NCBI GenBank assembly: GCA_002482505.1
Contig: DLGD01000038.1
Location: 1-64,000 of the forward strand
DNA from: Christensenella sp. UBA7703
GTDB taxonomy: Bacteria > Bacillota > Clostridia > Christensenellales > CAG-138
Reading direction: 5' to 3'
DNA length: 64,000 bases
Numbering within the stretch: the first letter of the stretch is position 1; each line of letters starts with the position of its first letter. The notes under the pieces were generated by a model that saw nothing but the letters and a program-made list of their open reading frames with translations, was not told the DNA's origin and ran no database searches. Below, one piece after another: positions 34,504 through 43,292 of this stretch. Position numbers and translations under genes: made by a program.

Positions 34504-35940
34504 ATGCAAATAACGAGAGATGTTGGTGAAAACGAATTGATAGAATCAAACATAGCAACTCCCACAAATCAACGTGCAAATAAGATGGCTGTTCAGCCGG
34601 AAGGCAAGTTGCTCTTTGGCATGGGTGCGCCGCTCGCGGTGTCCATGATGATTCAGGCTGTCTACAACATCGTCGACAGCATCTTCGTCTCCTATCTTGG
34701 CGAAAACGCACTGACGGCGGTTTCGCTCTCGTTTCCGATTTTTATGCTGATGATCTCCGTCGCGGTCGGCACCGGCGTTGGCATCAACTCGCTGATCTCG
34801 CGCCGCCTCGGCGCAAAGCGGCATGAGGAAGCGGAGCACGCGGCCGGCAACGGTTTTACGCTGATGCTGATCTCCATGCTGGTTTTTGTGCTCTTTGGCA
34901 TCTTCGGCACGCGGCCGTTTATGCGCGCGTATACGGCAAACCCGGAGACGCTGGAATATGGCGTCACCTATCTTTCCATTATCATGACCTGCTCTGTCGG
35001 GCTGTTTATGCAGATTTATTGCGAACGCATCATGCAGTCCCAGGGACAGAACTTCTACGTGATGCTGGTGCAGATTTCCGGTGCGGTGTTCAACATCATC
35101 TTTGACCCGATCCTGATCTTCGGGCTTCTGGGCTTTCCGAAGCTTGGCATGGCGGGCGCTGCAATCGCCACCGTCGGCGGGCAGATTCTCTCGATGCTGA
35201 TCTCGTTTGTGCTGATCTTCAGCAAAAAGAACGAGGTACGGCTTCGCGCAAAGAACCTCCGTCTGAAAGGCCCTGTCGTAAAAGAAATCTACACGGTCGG
35301 AGCGCCGAGCATCATCCTGCAGGCACTGGGAACCGTGATGACGCTCGCGCTCAACGGCATTCTCATCGCCTATACCGAAACGGCGGTTGCGGTGTTCGGG
35401 GTCTATTTCCGTGTGCAATCCATCGCCATGATGCCGCTGTTTGGCATGACCAACGCCGCGATGAGCATCATCGCCTTCAACTATGGCGCGCAGAATAGAA
35501 AACGTGTGATGCGCACCTGGCGGCTCGCACTGATTGCGGGCTTAGTGATGATGTTGGTCATGGTGGTGCTGATCATGCTGCTTCCGGATCAAATCCTCGG
35601 GTTGTTCCAGGCGACGGACGAGATGCTCCGCATCGGCAGAGCCGCGCTGACCATCATCCCCATCGGGCTCGTGCTGGCCCCCGTCAGCATCGTCTGCTCG
35701 GTGATGTTTCAGGCGGTCGGTAACGGTTCGTACAGTATGTATCTTTCGCTCGCCCGGCAGTTGCTGGTGCTCGTTCCGGCGGCTTGGCTGCTGTCTCGCA
35801 TCTTTCACGAGGTCGCCGCCGTCTGGTGGGCTTTCCCAATTGCGGAGGTGGTTACCATCGTCATCGCGCTTTTCATGTTTGCAAACATCTACAACACGCG
35901 AATCCGCACCATGCCGCCGGAGCCGCCGGCTCTTGCGTGA
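34504..35940 (+). CDS. MATE-family efflux transporter
   Basis: 478 residues from ATG 34504; twelve membrane helices. KLLFGMGAPLAVSMMIQAVYNIVDSIFVSYLGENALTAVSLSFP is the first MATE repeat, with VGTGVGINSLISRRLGAKRHEEA after it and the second repeat starting near GAPSIILQALGTVM. These pumps exchange cationic drugs or metabolites for Na+ or H+. Family members often start at the equivalent of ATG 34585 (MAVQPEGK), so the first 27 residues may be extra; neither start has a clear Shine-Dalgarno. Single-gene unit between promoter and terminator. Confidence 0.93.
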   Translation: MQITRDVGENELIESNIATPTNQRANKMAVQPEGKLLFGMGAPLAVSMMIQAVYNIVDSIFVSYLGENALTAVSLSFPIFMLMISVAVGTGVGINSLISRRLGAKRHEEAEHAAGNGFTLMLISMLVFVLFGIFGTRPFMRAYTANPETLEYGVTYLSIIMTCSVGLFMQIYCERIMQSQGQNFYVMLVQISGAVFNIIFDPILIFGLLGFPKLGMAGAAIATVGGQILSMLISFVLIFSKKNEVRLRAKNLRLKGPVVKEIYTVGAPSIILQALGTVMTLALNGILIAYTETAVAVFGVYFRVQSIAMMPLFGMTNAAMSIIAFNYGAQNRKRVMRTWRLALIAGLVMMLVMVVLIMLLPDQILGLFQATDEMLRIGRAALTIIPIGLVLAPVSIVCSVMFQAVGNGSYSMYLSLARQLLVLVPAAWLLSRIFHEVAAVWWAFPIAEVVTIVIALFMFANIYNTRIRTMPPEPPALA

Positions 35941-35956
35941 GATTCTTCGATCAAAG

Positions 35957-35982
35957 CAGGCGCTCACAACGCCTGTTTTTTT
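35957..35982 (+). terminator. Terminator of the MATE gene
   Basis: CAGGCG/CGCCTG with a seven-base loop, then seven T. Confidence 0.9.
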
Positions 35983-36089
35983 ACGCTTGGGTTCGTATTT
36001 TGTTACGGCAAGACCGGCAAAGTTTTTGATTCAACGATTGCACAGCAGGCTATAATATGCGAAAATAGCTCAAAAGGGGGATGAACCGC

Positions 36090-36512
36090 ATGGAACGCAT
36101 TTCAAAACGAGACTATTATCTCTCAATTGCGGCTGAAGTCGCAAAACGCTCCACCTGCCTTCGTCGTCAATACGGCGCGGTGATTGTGAAAAACGATGAA
36201 ATCATTGCGACGGGATACAACGGCGCGCCGCGCGGCGACGAAAACTGCTGCGATGTCGGCTCCTGCTGGCGGGATCGGCACAACATTCCCCATGGCGAGC
36301 AATATGAAAAATGCGTCGCGGTTCACGCGGAAGCAAACGCAATCATCAGCGCAAGCCGAAATGAAATGCTTGGAAGCACCCTGTATCTCTACGGGTTTGA
36401 AGGCTTCGATAAACCGATCGAAAATCCCGCGCCGTGCATCATGTGCACGCGTCTGATCAAAAATGCGGGCATCGATCGCGTCATCAATCAGTTGGGAGAA
36501 GTAACGCTATGA
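36090..36512 (+). CDS. dCMP deaminase
   Basis: 140 residues from ATG 36090, nine bases after GGGGG (the ATG at 36081 lies too close). Zinc-dependent deaminase converting dCMP to dUMP. H79 and E81 in HAEANAI, and C116 and C119 in PCIMC are the zinc and catalytic residues. GYNGAPRGDENC is typical of the ComEB/dCMP deaminase group. Its TGA overlaps the ATG of a ThyX homologue by four bases, so dUMP is made next to the enzyme that methylates it. A TATAAT at 36051-36056 is a likely -10. Confidence 0.94.
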   Translation: MERISKRDYYLSIAAEVAKRSTCLRRQYGAVIVKNDEIIATGYNGAPRGDENCCDVGSCWRDRHNIPHGEQYEKCVAVHAEANAIISASRNEMLGSTLYLYGFEGFDKPIENPAPCIMCTRLIKNAGIDRVINQLGEVTL

Positions 36513-37267
36513 ATCAAATGCGGGTGGGCGACGGAACCGTCGTTTTACTGGCGGGCGGCGGAAAGGTGTATACCGATGTTGCCGCGCGCTTTACACGCAG
36601 CGAGCGGGGGTTGGGCGAAATCATCGCCTCTCCATACAACGCGGACCTCGTGCGCAGCATCATCGAAAAAGGGCACCTCGCCGCAACCGAGTTCGACTAT
36701 TTTCTATTCGGGGTTGAAGGCTATTCCCGCGTAACGGAAGTGCAGCTCGTCCGCAAACGCCTCGCAAGCTATCTTATCAAAAGCGGGCGTGTGCAAAAGG
36801 GAGGCAAGCGCGCCTACGACGTCGTGCTGCCGGATTCGATCCTGCCGCACCGCGCAACTTGCACCCTGCCGGATGGAACCACCGTCTCGCTGGGCGCCGT
36901 CGATCTTCTCAACATGCTCGAAGAATGGTACAACGAAGGCGTAGACGCAGGCTATAAAGAAGAGGATCTGCGCTATCTCAAGCCGCAGGCGACGGAGTTC
37001 AAGGCCCTGATCGGCATGAACGCGCACGCGCTTTTTGACTGGTTTAAAATCCGCTGCTGCAAGAACGCGCAGGCGGAGATTCGCGACCTTGCAAACAAGA
37101 TGCTGCGCCTGTGCAAAGAGGCAGCCCCTGCGCTTTTCGAAGACGCGGGCGCGAGTTGTATCTCCCTCGGCTATTGCCCGGAAAACGAGTTTCAACACCC
37201 CTCCTGTCACATCATCCGCAAAAAAGAAGCGCTGGAGTTGTTGCGAAATGCCGCAAAACACTCGTAA
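36509..37267 (+). CDS. thyX: Flavin-dependent thymidylate synthase (ThyX), divergent
   Basis: 252 residues from ATG 36509 (GGAGAAG upstream). ThyX makes dTMP from dUMP using methylene-tetrahydrofolate, NADPH and FAD as a tetramer. The core GHLAATEFDYFLFGVEG-SR-VTEVQLVRKRLASYLIKSGRV aligns with the ThyX signature, but RHR-x7-S reads R82-K83-R84-x7-S92 and the usual SxRY reads SGRV. The dUMP/flavin helix is MNAHALFDWFKIRCCKNAQAEIRDLANKML. A Cys/His group (CISLGYCPEN...HPSC) lies near the end. No thyA is in the window. Translationally coupled to dCMP deaminase. Activity is likely but the altered motif should be noted. Confidence 0.85.
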   Translation: MNQMRVGDGTVVLLAGGGKVYTDVAARFTRSERGLGEIIASPYNADLVRSIIEKGHLAATEFDYFLFGVEGYSRVTEVQLVRKRLASYLIKSGRVQKGGKRAYDVVLPDSILPHRATCTLPDGTTVSLGAVDLLNMLEEWYNEGVDAGYKEEDLRYLKPQATEFKALIGMNAHALFDWFKIRCCKNAQAEIRDLANKMLRLCKEAAPALFEDAGASCISLGYCPENEFQHPSCHIIRKKEALELLRNAAKHS

Positions 37268-37625
37268 AGTACATATCGTTTGCCGCCGCTGCAAGACGCA
37301 CTTTACGGGCATCTACTGCCCGTATTGCGGTGCGGAAAAAGGCGCGCCCAGCGCGCTTGGCAGCAGAGGCGGCTTGCTGAGCGGGTTTCTTCGATTCCTG
37401 CTTTCGTTGATTGCGCTCGCGCTCATCCTCATTGTTGCGTTTGTGGCGCTCGACTATTCCGCTTCCGCCGCGGGTGACCGGCACGGCGCCGCCCGCGCGA
37501 TTCTCGACAGCGCACGGTATGCAATCCCCAAAGGGGTGCTGGATCTTTACGCGCAGGCAAAATCTATGTTTTTGGATCGCTGGATCGCAGCGGTATCCGA
37601 ATTCTTCAGCATCCTGCTTGGCTGA
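37248..37625 (+). CDS. Small zinc-ribbon membrane protein
   Basis: 125 residues from ATG 37248, which has GGAG ten bases upstream within thyX and overlaps it by 20 bases. CRRCKTHFTGIYCPYCG is a four-Cys zinc ribbon (about 12-28), followed by a basic Gly-rich stretch, one strong membrane helix (about 46-68) and an extracytoplasmic or cytoplasmic tail of 55 residues. Function unknown; zinc-ribbon membrane proteins are common in Bacillota. Third gene of the deaminase-thyX unit. Confidence 0.8.
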   Translation: MPQNTRKVHIVCRRCKTHFTGIYCPYCGAEKGAPSALGSRGGLLSGFLRFLLSLIALALILIVAFVALDYSASAAGDRHGAARAILDSARYAIPKGVLDLYAQAKSMFLDRWIAAVSEFFSILLG

Positions 37626-37674
37626 ACCCCCGCGCATCAGCTTTTATGACCCCCCCGAATGGAACGCAGAACAA

Positions 37675-37698
37675 AACGCCCGGCATATGCCGGGCGTT
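37675..37698. terminator. Bidirectional terminator, 24-base perfect palindrome
   Basis: A 24-base perfect palindrome (37675-37698) centred on CATATG. On the minus strand it is followed by TTTTGTTC and ends the pssA/capsule transcription unit; on the plus strand it follows the zinc-ribbon gene. Confidence 0.75.
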
Positions 37699-37719
37699 AG
37701 CTTTCGTTGTCTCGATTGT

Positions 37720-38370
37720 TTAAGCTGCGATATGGTTCCAGCCTGCGATCAGCAGCGCAAGCACCGCCAACCCGCAAAATGCGGCGGCAATCATGCCCTT
37801 CATGCCGAGCTTTCGCACTTTTACCTTAATCAGAAACGCGGCAGCGGTAAAGAGCAGGCAGAGTGCATAAAGCAGCAGAAACCCGTTCTTCATCACCGGG
37901 CGCAGGGTATAGATCATCGGGATCAGGATCGCGACCGTGGTCACAGGGAGGCCGTCATAATAGACCCTCTTGGCATTTTCGCAAAACTCCAGCTCCTCTT
38001 CCGTGACGTTGTAGTATGCCAGTCGAATCAGCGCGGCAAGCACAAAAGCGATCAGCGCCGCTGCTTCAAACCATTTCGTCAACCCGATGGAAAAGCCGAT
38101 TGCCGCTGGCAGTACGCCAAAGCAGATGAGATCCGCCAGTGAATCGATCTGGATACCAAACTTCTGTTCATGGACGGTTCGTTTACGTGTGCGCGCGACA
38201 GTACCATCAAACAAATCACAAAACCCGGACACCATGAGGCAAACCACCGCCATCGACGTGTGCCCATACATTGAAAGCCCAATGCCAAGTACCGCACTCA
38301 CAACGCCAATATACGTGAGAATGACCGTGTAATTATAAAACCCAACCATCCGTTTCATCCCGTTCCCCAT
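37720..38370 (-). CDS. pssA: CDP-diacylglycerol-serine O-phosphatidyltransferase
   Basis: Makes phosphatidylserine from CDP-diacylglycerol and serine at the membrane. 216 residues with about eight helices, typical for the Gram-positive PssA. The CDP-alcohol phosphotransferase motif D-G-x2-A-R-x8-G-x3-D-x3-D is seen in DGTVARTRKR...GIQIDSLAD. Start could be ATG 38370, 38358 or 38346; none has a strong site. It lies 43 bases after the epimerase gene at the end of the polysaccharide operon, before a terminator. Confidence 0.93.
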   Translation of the reverse strand: MGNGMKRMVGFYNYTVILTYIGVVSAVLGIGLSMYGHTSMAVVCLMVSGFCDLFDGTVARTRKRTVHEQKFGIQIDSLADLICFGVLPAAIGFSIGLTKWFEAAALIAFVLAALIRLAYYNVTEEELEFCENAKRVYYDGLPVTTVAILIPMIYTLRPVMKNGFLLLYALCLLFTAAAFLIKVKVRKLGMKGMIAAAFCGLAVLALLIAGWNHIAA

Positions 38371-38413
38371 TGATTTTTAGGCATGCGAAATAGACCAATT
38401 ACGCGTGATTTGA

Positions 38414-39418
38414 TTATTTTTTATTGTAATACGTTAAATACCAGTTAACGAACTGTTGAATACCATCCTGGAGCTGTGTCTTGGGTGCAAAGCCAAAGTC
38501 CTTCCGGGTTGACTCGATATCCGCATACGTCTTCCCAACGTCGCCTGCCTGCATCGGCAGCATGTTGAGAGTCGCTTTCTTGCCAAGCGCGTGTTCAATC
38601 GCGCCGATAAAATCGATGAGCTTGATGGGGTTGTTGTTGCCGATGTTGTAGACCGCGTTCGGTGCGCCCGTCTCGTCCGGCTTCGGCGGAGAAAAGAGCA
38701 TATCGCTCAAGCACGCAGTCACATCGTCGATATATGTAAAGTCGCGGAGCATGTCTCCGCCGTTATACACATCGATCGGCTTTTCTTCCAGAATCGCTTT
38801 CGTAAACGAGAAATAGGCCATGTCCGGCCGCCCGAACGGGCCATATACGGTGAAAAAGCGCAGCCCGGTCGCGGGCACGCCGTAAAGATGCGAATAGGTA
38901 TAGGCAAACAGCTCGTTGCTCTTCTTCGTTGCCGCATAGAGCGAAACGGGCTTGTCCACGCGGTCTTCCACCGAAAACGGTGTTTTGTCGCGGTTGCCGT
39001 AGACGGACGAGCTCGACGCATAGAGAAAATGCGAAACAGGGTGATGGCGCACCTGTTCGAGCACGTTGAAAAAGCCCACCACGTTGCTTTCAATATAGGC
39101 ACGGGGGTTTTCGATGCTATAGCGAACGCCGGCCTGCGCCGCAAGATGCACCACGACATCCGGCTTTGCCTGCGCAAACAGCTGCTCGGCAAACGAATCA
39201 TCCGAAAGATCGCTTTCCAGAAATGTAAATCGTTCATACGCCGTAAGCCCGCTTAATCGCGCGCGCTTGAGCGAAGGGTCATAATAGCCGTTTATATTAT
39301 CCGCGCCAAAAACGCATAATCCGCTTTCCAGCAGGCGCTTTGTAAGATGGTAGCCGATAAAGCCCGCGGCACCCGTGACCAGAATCCGTTTTTCGTCGTG
39401 CTCAGACACGTGATACAT
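38414..39418 (-). CDS. UDP-glucuronate 4-epimerase-type NAD-dependent epimerase
   Basis: 334 residues, short-chain dehydrogenase fold. GAAGFIGYHL binds NAD, ADNINGYYDPSLKRARL is the loop typical of CapI/GAE UDP-glucuronate epimerases, ASSSSVYG supplies the catalytic Ser/Thr, and YAATKK the Tyr-x3-Lys. It should interconvert UDP-glucuronate and UDP-galacturonate. Nine bases after ugd on the same strand, which makes its substrate. AAGGAAAGGG precedes ATG 39418; a GTG a few codons later is also possible. Confidence 0.93.
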   Translation of the reverse strand: MYHVSEHDEKRILVTGAAGFIGYHLTKRLLESGLCVFGADNINGYYDPSLKRARLSGLTAYERFTFLESDLSDDSFAEQLFAQAKPDVVVHLAAQAGVRYSIENPRAYIESNVVGFFNVLEQVRHHPVSHFLYASSSSVYGNRDKTPFSVEDRVDKPVSLYAATKKSNELFAYTYSHLYGVPATGLRFFTVYGPFGRPDMAYFSFTKAILEEKPIDVYNGGDMLRDFTYIDDVTACLSDMLFSPPKPDETGAPNAVYNIGNNNPIKLIDFIGAIEHALGKKATLNMLPMQAGDVGKTYADIESTRKDFGFAPKTQLQDGIQQFVNWYLTYYNKK

Positions 39419-39427
39419 CCCTTTCCT

Positions 39428-40717
39428 TCATCTGCCGATGGAGTGATACTCCACACCGCCGCGCTTCATGTACTCCGGATCGAAAATATTCCTACCATCA
39501 TAGACCAGCGGTACGCGCATCTTCCTGCGGAACACTTCCGGCGAGAGGCGGATGAATTCATCCCACTCTGTGAAGATAAAGCAGCAAAATGCGCCGTCCA
39601 GCGCTTCCTCAATGCTGTTTGCCAGCGGAACGTTTGGATAGAGTTTGTTGAAGTTCTGCGACGCGATAGGATCATAACAAACAAGGTTTGCGCCGTGATC
39701 CAGCAACAGGCGTACATTGTCCAGTGCGGGCGCCTCGCGCAGGTCGTCCGTGCCGGGCTTAAACGCAAGACCGAGAATCGCGACTTTGACGTTTTCAAAC
39801 GTCATCAGACGTTTCTTCGCCTTCTCAAACAAGCGGGTCTTCTGCGCGGCATTGATCTCCACCGCGGCGTCAACGGTCTTGAGCTGCGCGCCATGCTGGC
39901 GGGCAAGATAGGTCAGCGCCTTTGTGTCCTTGGGAAAACAACTACCACCGTAGCCAACACCCGCCTTGAGAAACTTGGCGCCAATGCGCGGGTCATATCG
40001 CATCCCCTCCGCCACGTCGTCGATATTTGCCCCGACGAGCTCGCAAAGGTTTGCAATGTCGTTCATATATGAAATCTTGAGCGCAAGGAAGTTGTTGCAG
40101 GCATATTTGATCATCTCCGCGGAGCGGCGCGAAACCGAAACAACAGGCAGATCAAACGGCGCATAGATATCCAGAAGCATCTTCTTTGCGGTTTCATCGT
40201 CGGTGCCGATGATGATGCGCGTGGCATGCATGGTGTCATACACGGCGTTGCCCTGCGCAAGAAACTCCGGATTGCTCGCGACGCGCACCGTCACATCCCG
40301 CTCAAGATTATCCTTGATGAATTGCTCCACCTTGTCGTTTGTGCCGACCGGTACGGTCGACTTGACCACGACGAGGCAATCCCGCGTGACACTGGTTGCA
40401 ATCTGTCTGCAGACCGCGGCGATATAGCGAAGGTTTGCGCTGCCGTCGGGCTGCTCCGGCGTACCAACACCGATGAAGATCGCGTCCGCGTCGGCATACG
40501 CGCTCTGGTAATCGCTCGTGAAAAACAGCCTGCCTGCGGCAAGGTTTTTCTTGAGGAGTTCCTCAAGTCCGGCTTCATAGATGGGCGAAATCCCTTCGCG
40601 CATACGCGCAATTTTCTCTTCGTCCACATCGACGCAAGTAACGGTATGACCTTTTTCCGCAAAGCAAACGCCGGCTACCAAACCGACATAGCCCGTTCCG
40701 GCAACGGATAGTTTCAT
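39428..40717 (-). CDS. UDP-glucose 6-dehydrogenase
   Basis: Oxidises UDP-glucose to UDP-glucuronate with two NAD+. 429 residues, usual length. The N-terminal Rossmann motif GTGYVGLVAGVCFAEKGH, the central dimer helix, the catalytic Cys in GVGYGGSCFPKDTKAL (about 255-270), and the C-terminal UDP-binding domain with GLAFKPGTDDLREAPAL are present. Homologues include TuaD of teichuronic acid synthesis. ATG 40717 follows GAGGAAGGA. Its product is used by the epimerase just downstream. Confidence 0.96.
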   Translation of the reverse strand: MKLSVAGTGYVGLVAGVCFAEKGHTVTCVDVDEEKIARMREGISPIYEAGLEELLKKNLAAGRLFFTSDYQSAYADADAIFIGVGTPEQPDGSANLRYIAAVCRQIATSVTRDCLVVVKSTVPVGTNDKVEQFIKDNLERDVTVRVASNPEFLAQGNAVYDTMHATRIIIGTDDETAKKMLLDIYAPFDLPVVSVSRRSAEMIKYACNNFLALKISYMNDIANLCELVGANIDDVAEGMRYDPRIGAKFLKAGVGYGGSCFPKDTKALTYLARQHGAQLKTVDAAVEINAAQKTRLFEKAKKRLMTFENVKVAILGLAFKPGTDDLREAPALDNVRLLLDHGANLVCYDPIASQNFNKLYPNVPLANSIEEALDGAFCCFIFTEWDEFIRLSPEVFRRKMRVPLVYDGRNIFDPEYMKRGGVEYHSIGR

Positions 40718-40778
40718 TGTCGTTTTCCTTCCTCTTGCGCCGCGCGCAAAGGTTCAATGATCGGGTCAGAAGCGTTGA

Positions 40779-42290
40779 CTAAATTATTCTATCTGTGCCG
40801 CAAGGCCCATCCGGTCTGCAGGGCGGCTCCTCGCGCTTGCGATTCTTACCTAAATATGCCTTCATAGCGTTCCAAAGATAGGAGAAACTCTCGAGCCGCA
40901 ATAGCACTGCCAACCCGAGATAGACCGCAGCACCACAGACAATCTGGAGGATTAAACTCAAGAACTGCGGAATCGGAAGCAGCGAAGCCGCATAGACCGC
41001 GCCCCACATCACAACGGAGAGCAGCATGGGCGGCAGCATATCCCAAATTTGGTCGCGCCAGCGATAGGCAAAATGTTTCTTCATATACGCCATGGTCACG
41101 ATCATGGAAAACACGCTTGTGAGCACAAATCCCCACGAGATCGCAAGCGGCGTGGTAAATGCAAAGACCGAAATGGCAAGCACGATCACGCCGAATACCT
41201 TTTTGATGATCTCCGAGACCAGATAGATATCGCTTTTGCCGAGCGCGAGGAGCGCCTGTAAGTCCGTCGCCTCCATGGGATAAAACGCAAACGCGATGCA
41301 CATCATCTGCAAATACGGCACCGTCGGCAGCCATTTGTCAGTCAGCAGCACGCTGATAAACGGCGTTGCAACCGCGGCAAGCCCCGCCATCATGGGGACA
41401 ACCATCAGCGCGGTCGAGCGGTTTGTCTTTCGCACCATCTCGCGCACGCGCTCTTTGTCGTCCTGTTGCAGCGCATAGGCCGGAAATAGGACGGAGAGCG
41501 CAACGCTGTTGAGATTTTCGGAGACCATGCCGGGGAGTTGCTTGCCGCGGCTATAGAACGCGAGAGAATCGCCAACATAGCGTGCGCCGAGGATCAGACC
41601 GTTGATGCTGCTATACCCTTTATCCAGCAAGCTGGAGAGCAGCAACTTCCACCCAAACCCAAAGTGCGACTTGGCCTTGGCCAGCGAGAAGACCAGCGCA
41701 GGCTTCCAGCGATCCAGCAGCCAGAGAATGACAACGTTGCTAAGCGACCCGATGATCTGCTGCGCCACCAGCGCCCAGAGGCCGTAGCCCGCATATGCCA
41801 TGTAGATACCAATTGCGCCGGAGATGAGCGTGGAAAACAGAGCCGCGATGCAGAACAAACGAAACTCCAGCTTGCGCTGAACGATTGCGCCCTGAACCGA
41901 GTTGAACGCACCGAAGAACAACGAGATCGCCATCACACGCAACGCGGGCACGAACAGCGGGTCCTGATAGACTTTCGCAAGCGACGGCGCAAGAAAATAT
42001 AAGGCAACATAGAAGATTCCGGCAAGCGAAAGCATGATCCAGAGTACGCTGGAAAAATCGGTATTGTCCGCATCCTTGCGCTGGATCAAGGAGGTGACGA
42101 ACCCGCGTTTCATGATCGTATCCGCAAGATCGATAAAAATCGTCATTGCGGCAAGAGTCGCATAATTCTGCGGGTCAAGTAAGCGCGCAAGAACGACGGT
42201 AACAACCAGCTTTACAATCTGGTTGCCGCCGCTTTCCATCGCCTTCCAGATCACGCCGGAGATGGTTTTATTCCGAAATGTTTGGTCCAT
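40779..42290 (-). CDS. Polysaccharide flippase (Wzx/TuaB-like)
   Basis: 503 residues, about fourteen helices, of the PST polysaccharide exporter family: FRNKTISGVIWKAMESGGNQIVKLVVTVVLARLLDPQNYA at the N-terminus is typical of TuaB/WzxC. It should flip undecaprenyl-linked repeat units. I use ATG 42290 (MDQTFRNK), with GGAAAG eleven bases upstream and eight bases after the previous stop; a GTG at 42323 would overlap the preceding gene. No recognisable Wzy polymerase is in this locus. Confidence 0.92.
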   Translation of the reverse strand: MDQTFRNKTISGVIWKAMESGGNQIVKLVVTVVLARLLDPQNYATLAAMTIFIDLADTIMKRGFVTSLIQRKDADNTDFSSVLWIMLSLAGIFYVALYFLAPSLAKVYQDPLFVPALRVMAISLFFGAFNSVQGAIVQRKLEFRLFCIAALFSTLISGAIGIYMAYAGYGLWALVAQQIIGSLSNVVILWLLDRWKPALVFSLAKAKSHFGFGWKLLLSSLLDKGYSSINGLILGARYVGDSLAFYSRGKQLPGMVSENLNSVALSVLFPAYALQQDDKERVREMVRKTNRSTALMVVPMMAGLAAVATPFISVLLTDKWLPTVPYLQMMCIAFAFYPMEATDLQALLALGKSDIYLVSEIIKKVFGVIVLAISVFAFTTPLAISWGFVLTSVFSMIVTMAYMKKHFAYRWRDQIWDMLPPMLLSVVMWGAVYAASLLPIPQFLSLILQIVCGAAVYLGLAVLLRLESFSYLWNAMKAYLGKNRKREEPPCRPDGPCGTDRII

Positions 42291-42298
42291 GTTCCCTG

Positions 42299-43273
42299 TT
42301 ACTTTCCGCGGTTTCTCTGCCACGCGAGGATGCGCATGGTGAGACCGTTACAATATTTTTCGCCAAAGAGGCGAAGCTTTCTCTTCCATGAGAGCTGGTT
42401 ATAAAACACACGATACGGCGGGCGCTTCGCCTCCCGCAGCTTGTGCTGATAGGTCAAAATCAGAAACTCCTGATAGTGAATCGCATCCTCGAACGCCTCG
42501 TGATATTTTCCGTTTGAAAACGCATCATACCCTTCGTTGAGTGCGATCAGGTCGCGGCTGGTCTTGATGCGGGTCTCCATGGCCGAGGCATACTGCCGCG
42601 TGGACCAGGAGCCGGGCACCGCGATGCGATATGCCATCAACGTGTCCGCAATATACCAGGCGTATCCACTCAGCGCGCCAAGCAGCTGAAACGGAATATC
42701 CTCCGCCTCCACATAGTCCGCAAACTTCGGCAAGTCTTTGAGCAGCTGCGTCGGCATCACAATCGTGTTCGTCGCGTTGAATCCACCGCCGCCGCGAATC
42801 ATATCCGCAGGATCGACCACGCGGTCAACCTCATAGGGCGCTACGCGGCCGATCACACGGTTATTCACGTCGACAAGGTTTGCCCCGCCGATGCAGAGCG
42901 TGCAATCCGGGTGCGCTTCCAGATAGGATAGCTGCTTTTGCAGCTTGTCCGGGTCCACCCAGTAATCGTCCCCGTCGAGAATCGCGGTATATTTCGCCTT
43001 GACTTTCGGGATGAGGATATGCGACTGAATGCGCCGGTCGATGGTATATTGGTTGACGCTCTGCGCGATCAGGGTGATTTTTTCGGGATATTTCGCGGCA
43101 TATTCACGGCAGATGTCCGCTGTTCCGTCTGTGGAAGCGTCGTCATGCAGCAAAATGTCAAACGGGTACTCCGTCTTTTGCATCAGCACGCTCTCGATGG
43201 CCTGCGCGATAAACGGCGCGTGGTTGTGCGTCGGTAAAATGACCGTTACGAGTGCTTCTGTCGTTTGTTGCAT
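42299..43273 (-). CDS. Glycosyltransferase family 2
   Basis: 324 residues from ATG 43273, preceded by AAGGAGGAAAC. GT-A fold with VILPTHNHAPFIAQAIESVL, HDDASTDGTADI, the DxD-type ILDGDDYW, and a large C-terminal helical region. It is a paralogue of the next gene upstream: both share the HDDASTDGTADI, GDDYW and ADMIRGGGGF/DMIRGGGGF segments and similar ends. Donor and linkage unknown. Part of the operon. Confidence 0.92.
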   Translation of the reverse strand: MQQTTEALVTVILPTHNHAPFIAQAIESVLMQKTEYPFDILLHDDASTDGTADICREYAAKYPEKITLIAQSVNQYTIDRRIQSHILIPKVKAKYTAILDGDDYWVDPDKLQKQLSYLEAHPDCTLCIGGANLVDVNNRVIGRVAPYEVDRVVDPADMIRGGGGFNATNTIVMPTQLLKDLPKFADYVEAEDIPFQLLGALSGYAWYIADTLMAYRIAVPGSWSTRQYASAMETRIKTSRDLIALNEGYDAFSNGKYHEAFEDAIHYQEFLILTYQHKLREAKRPPYRVFYNQLSWKRKLRLFGEKYCNGLTMRILAWQRNRGK

Positions 43274-43292
43274 TGTTTCCTCCTTCATCTGC

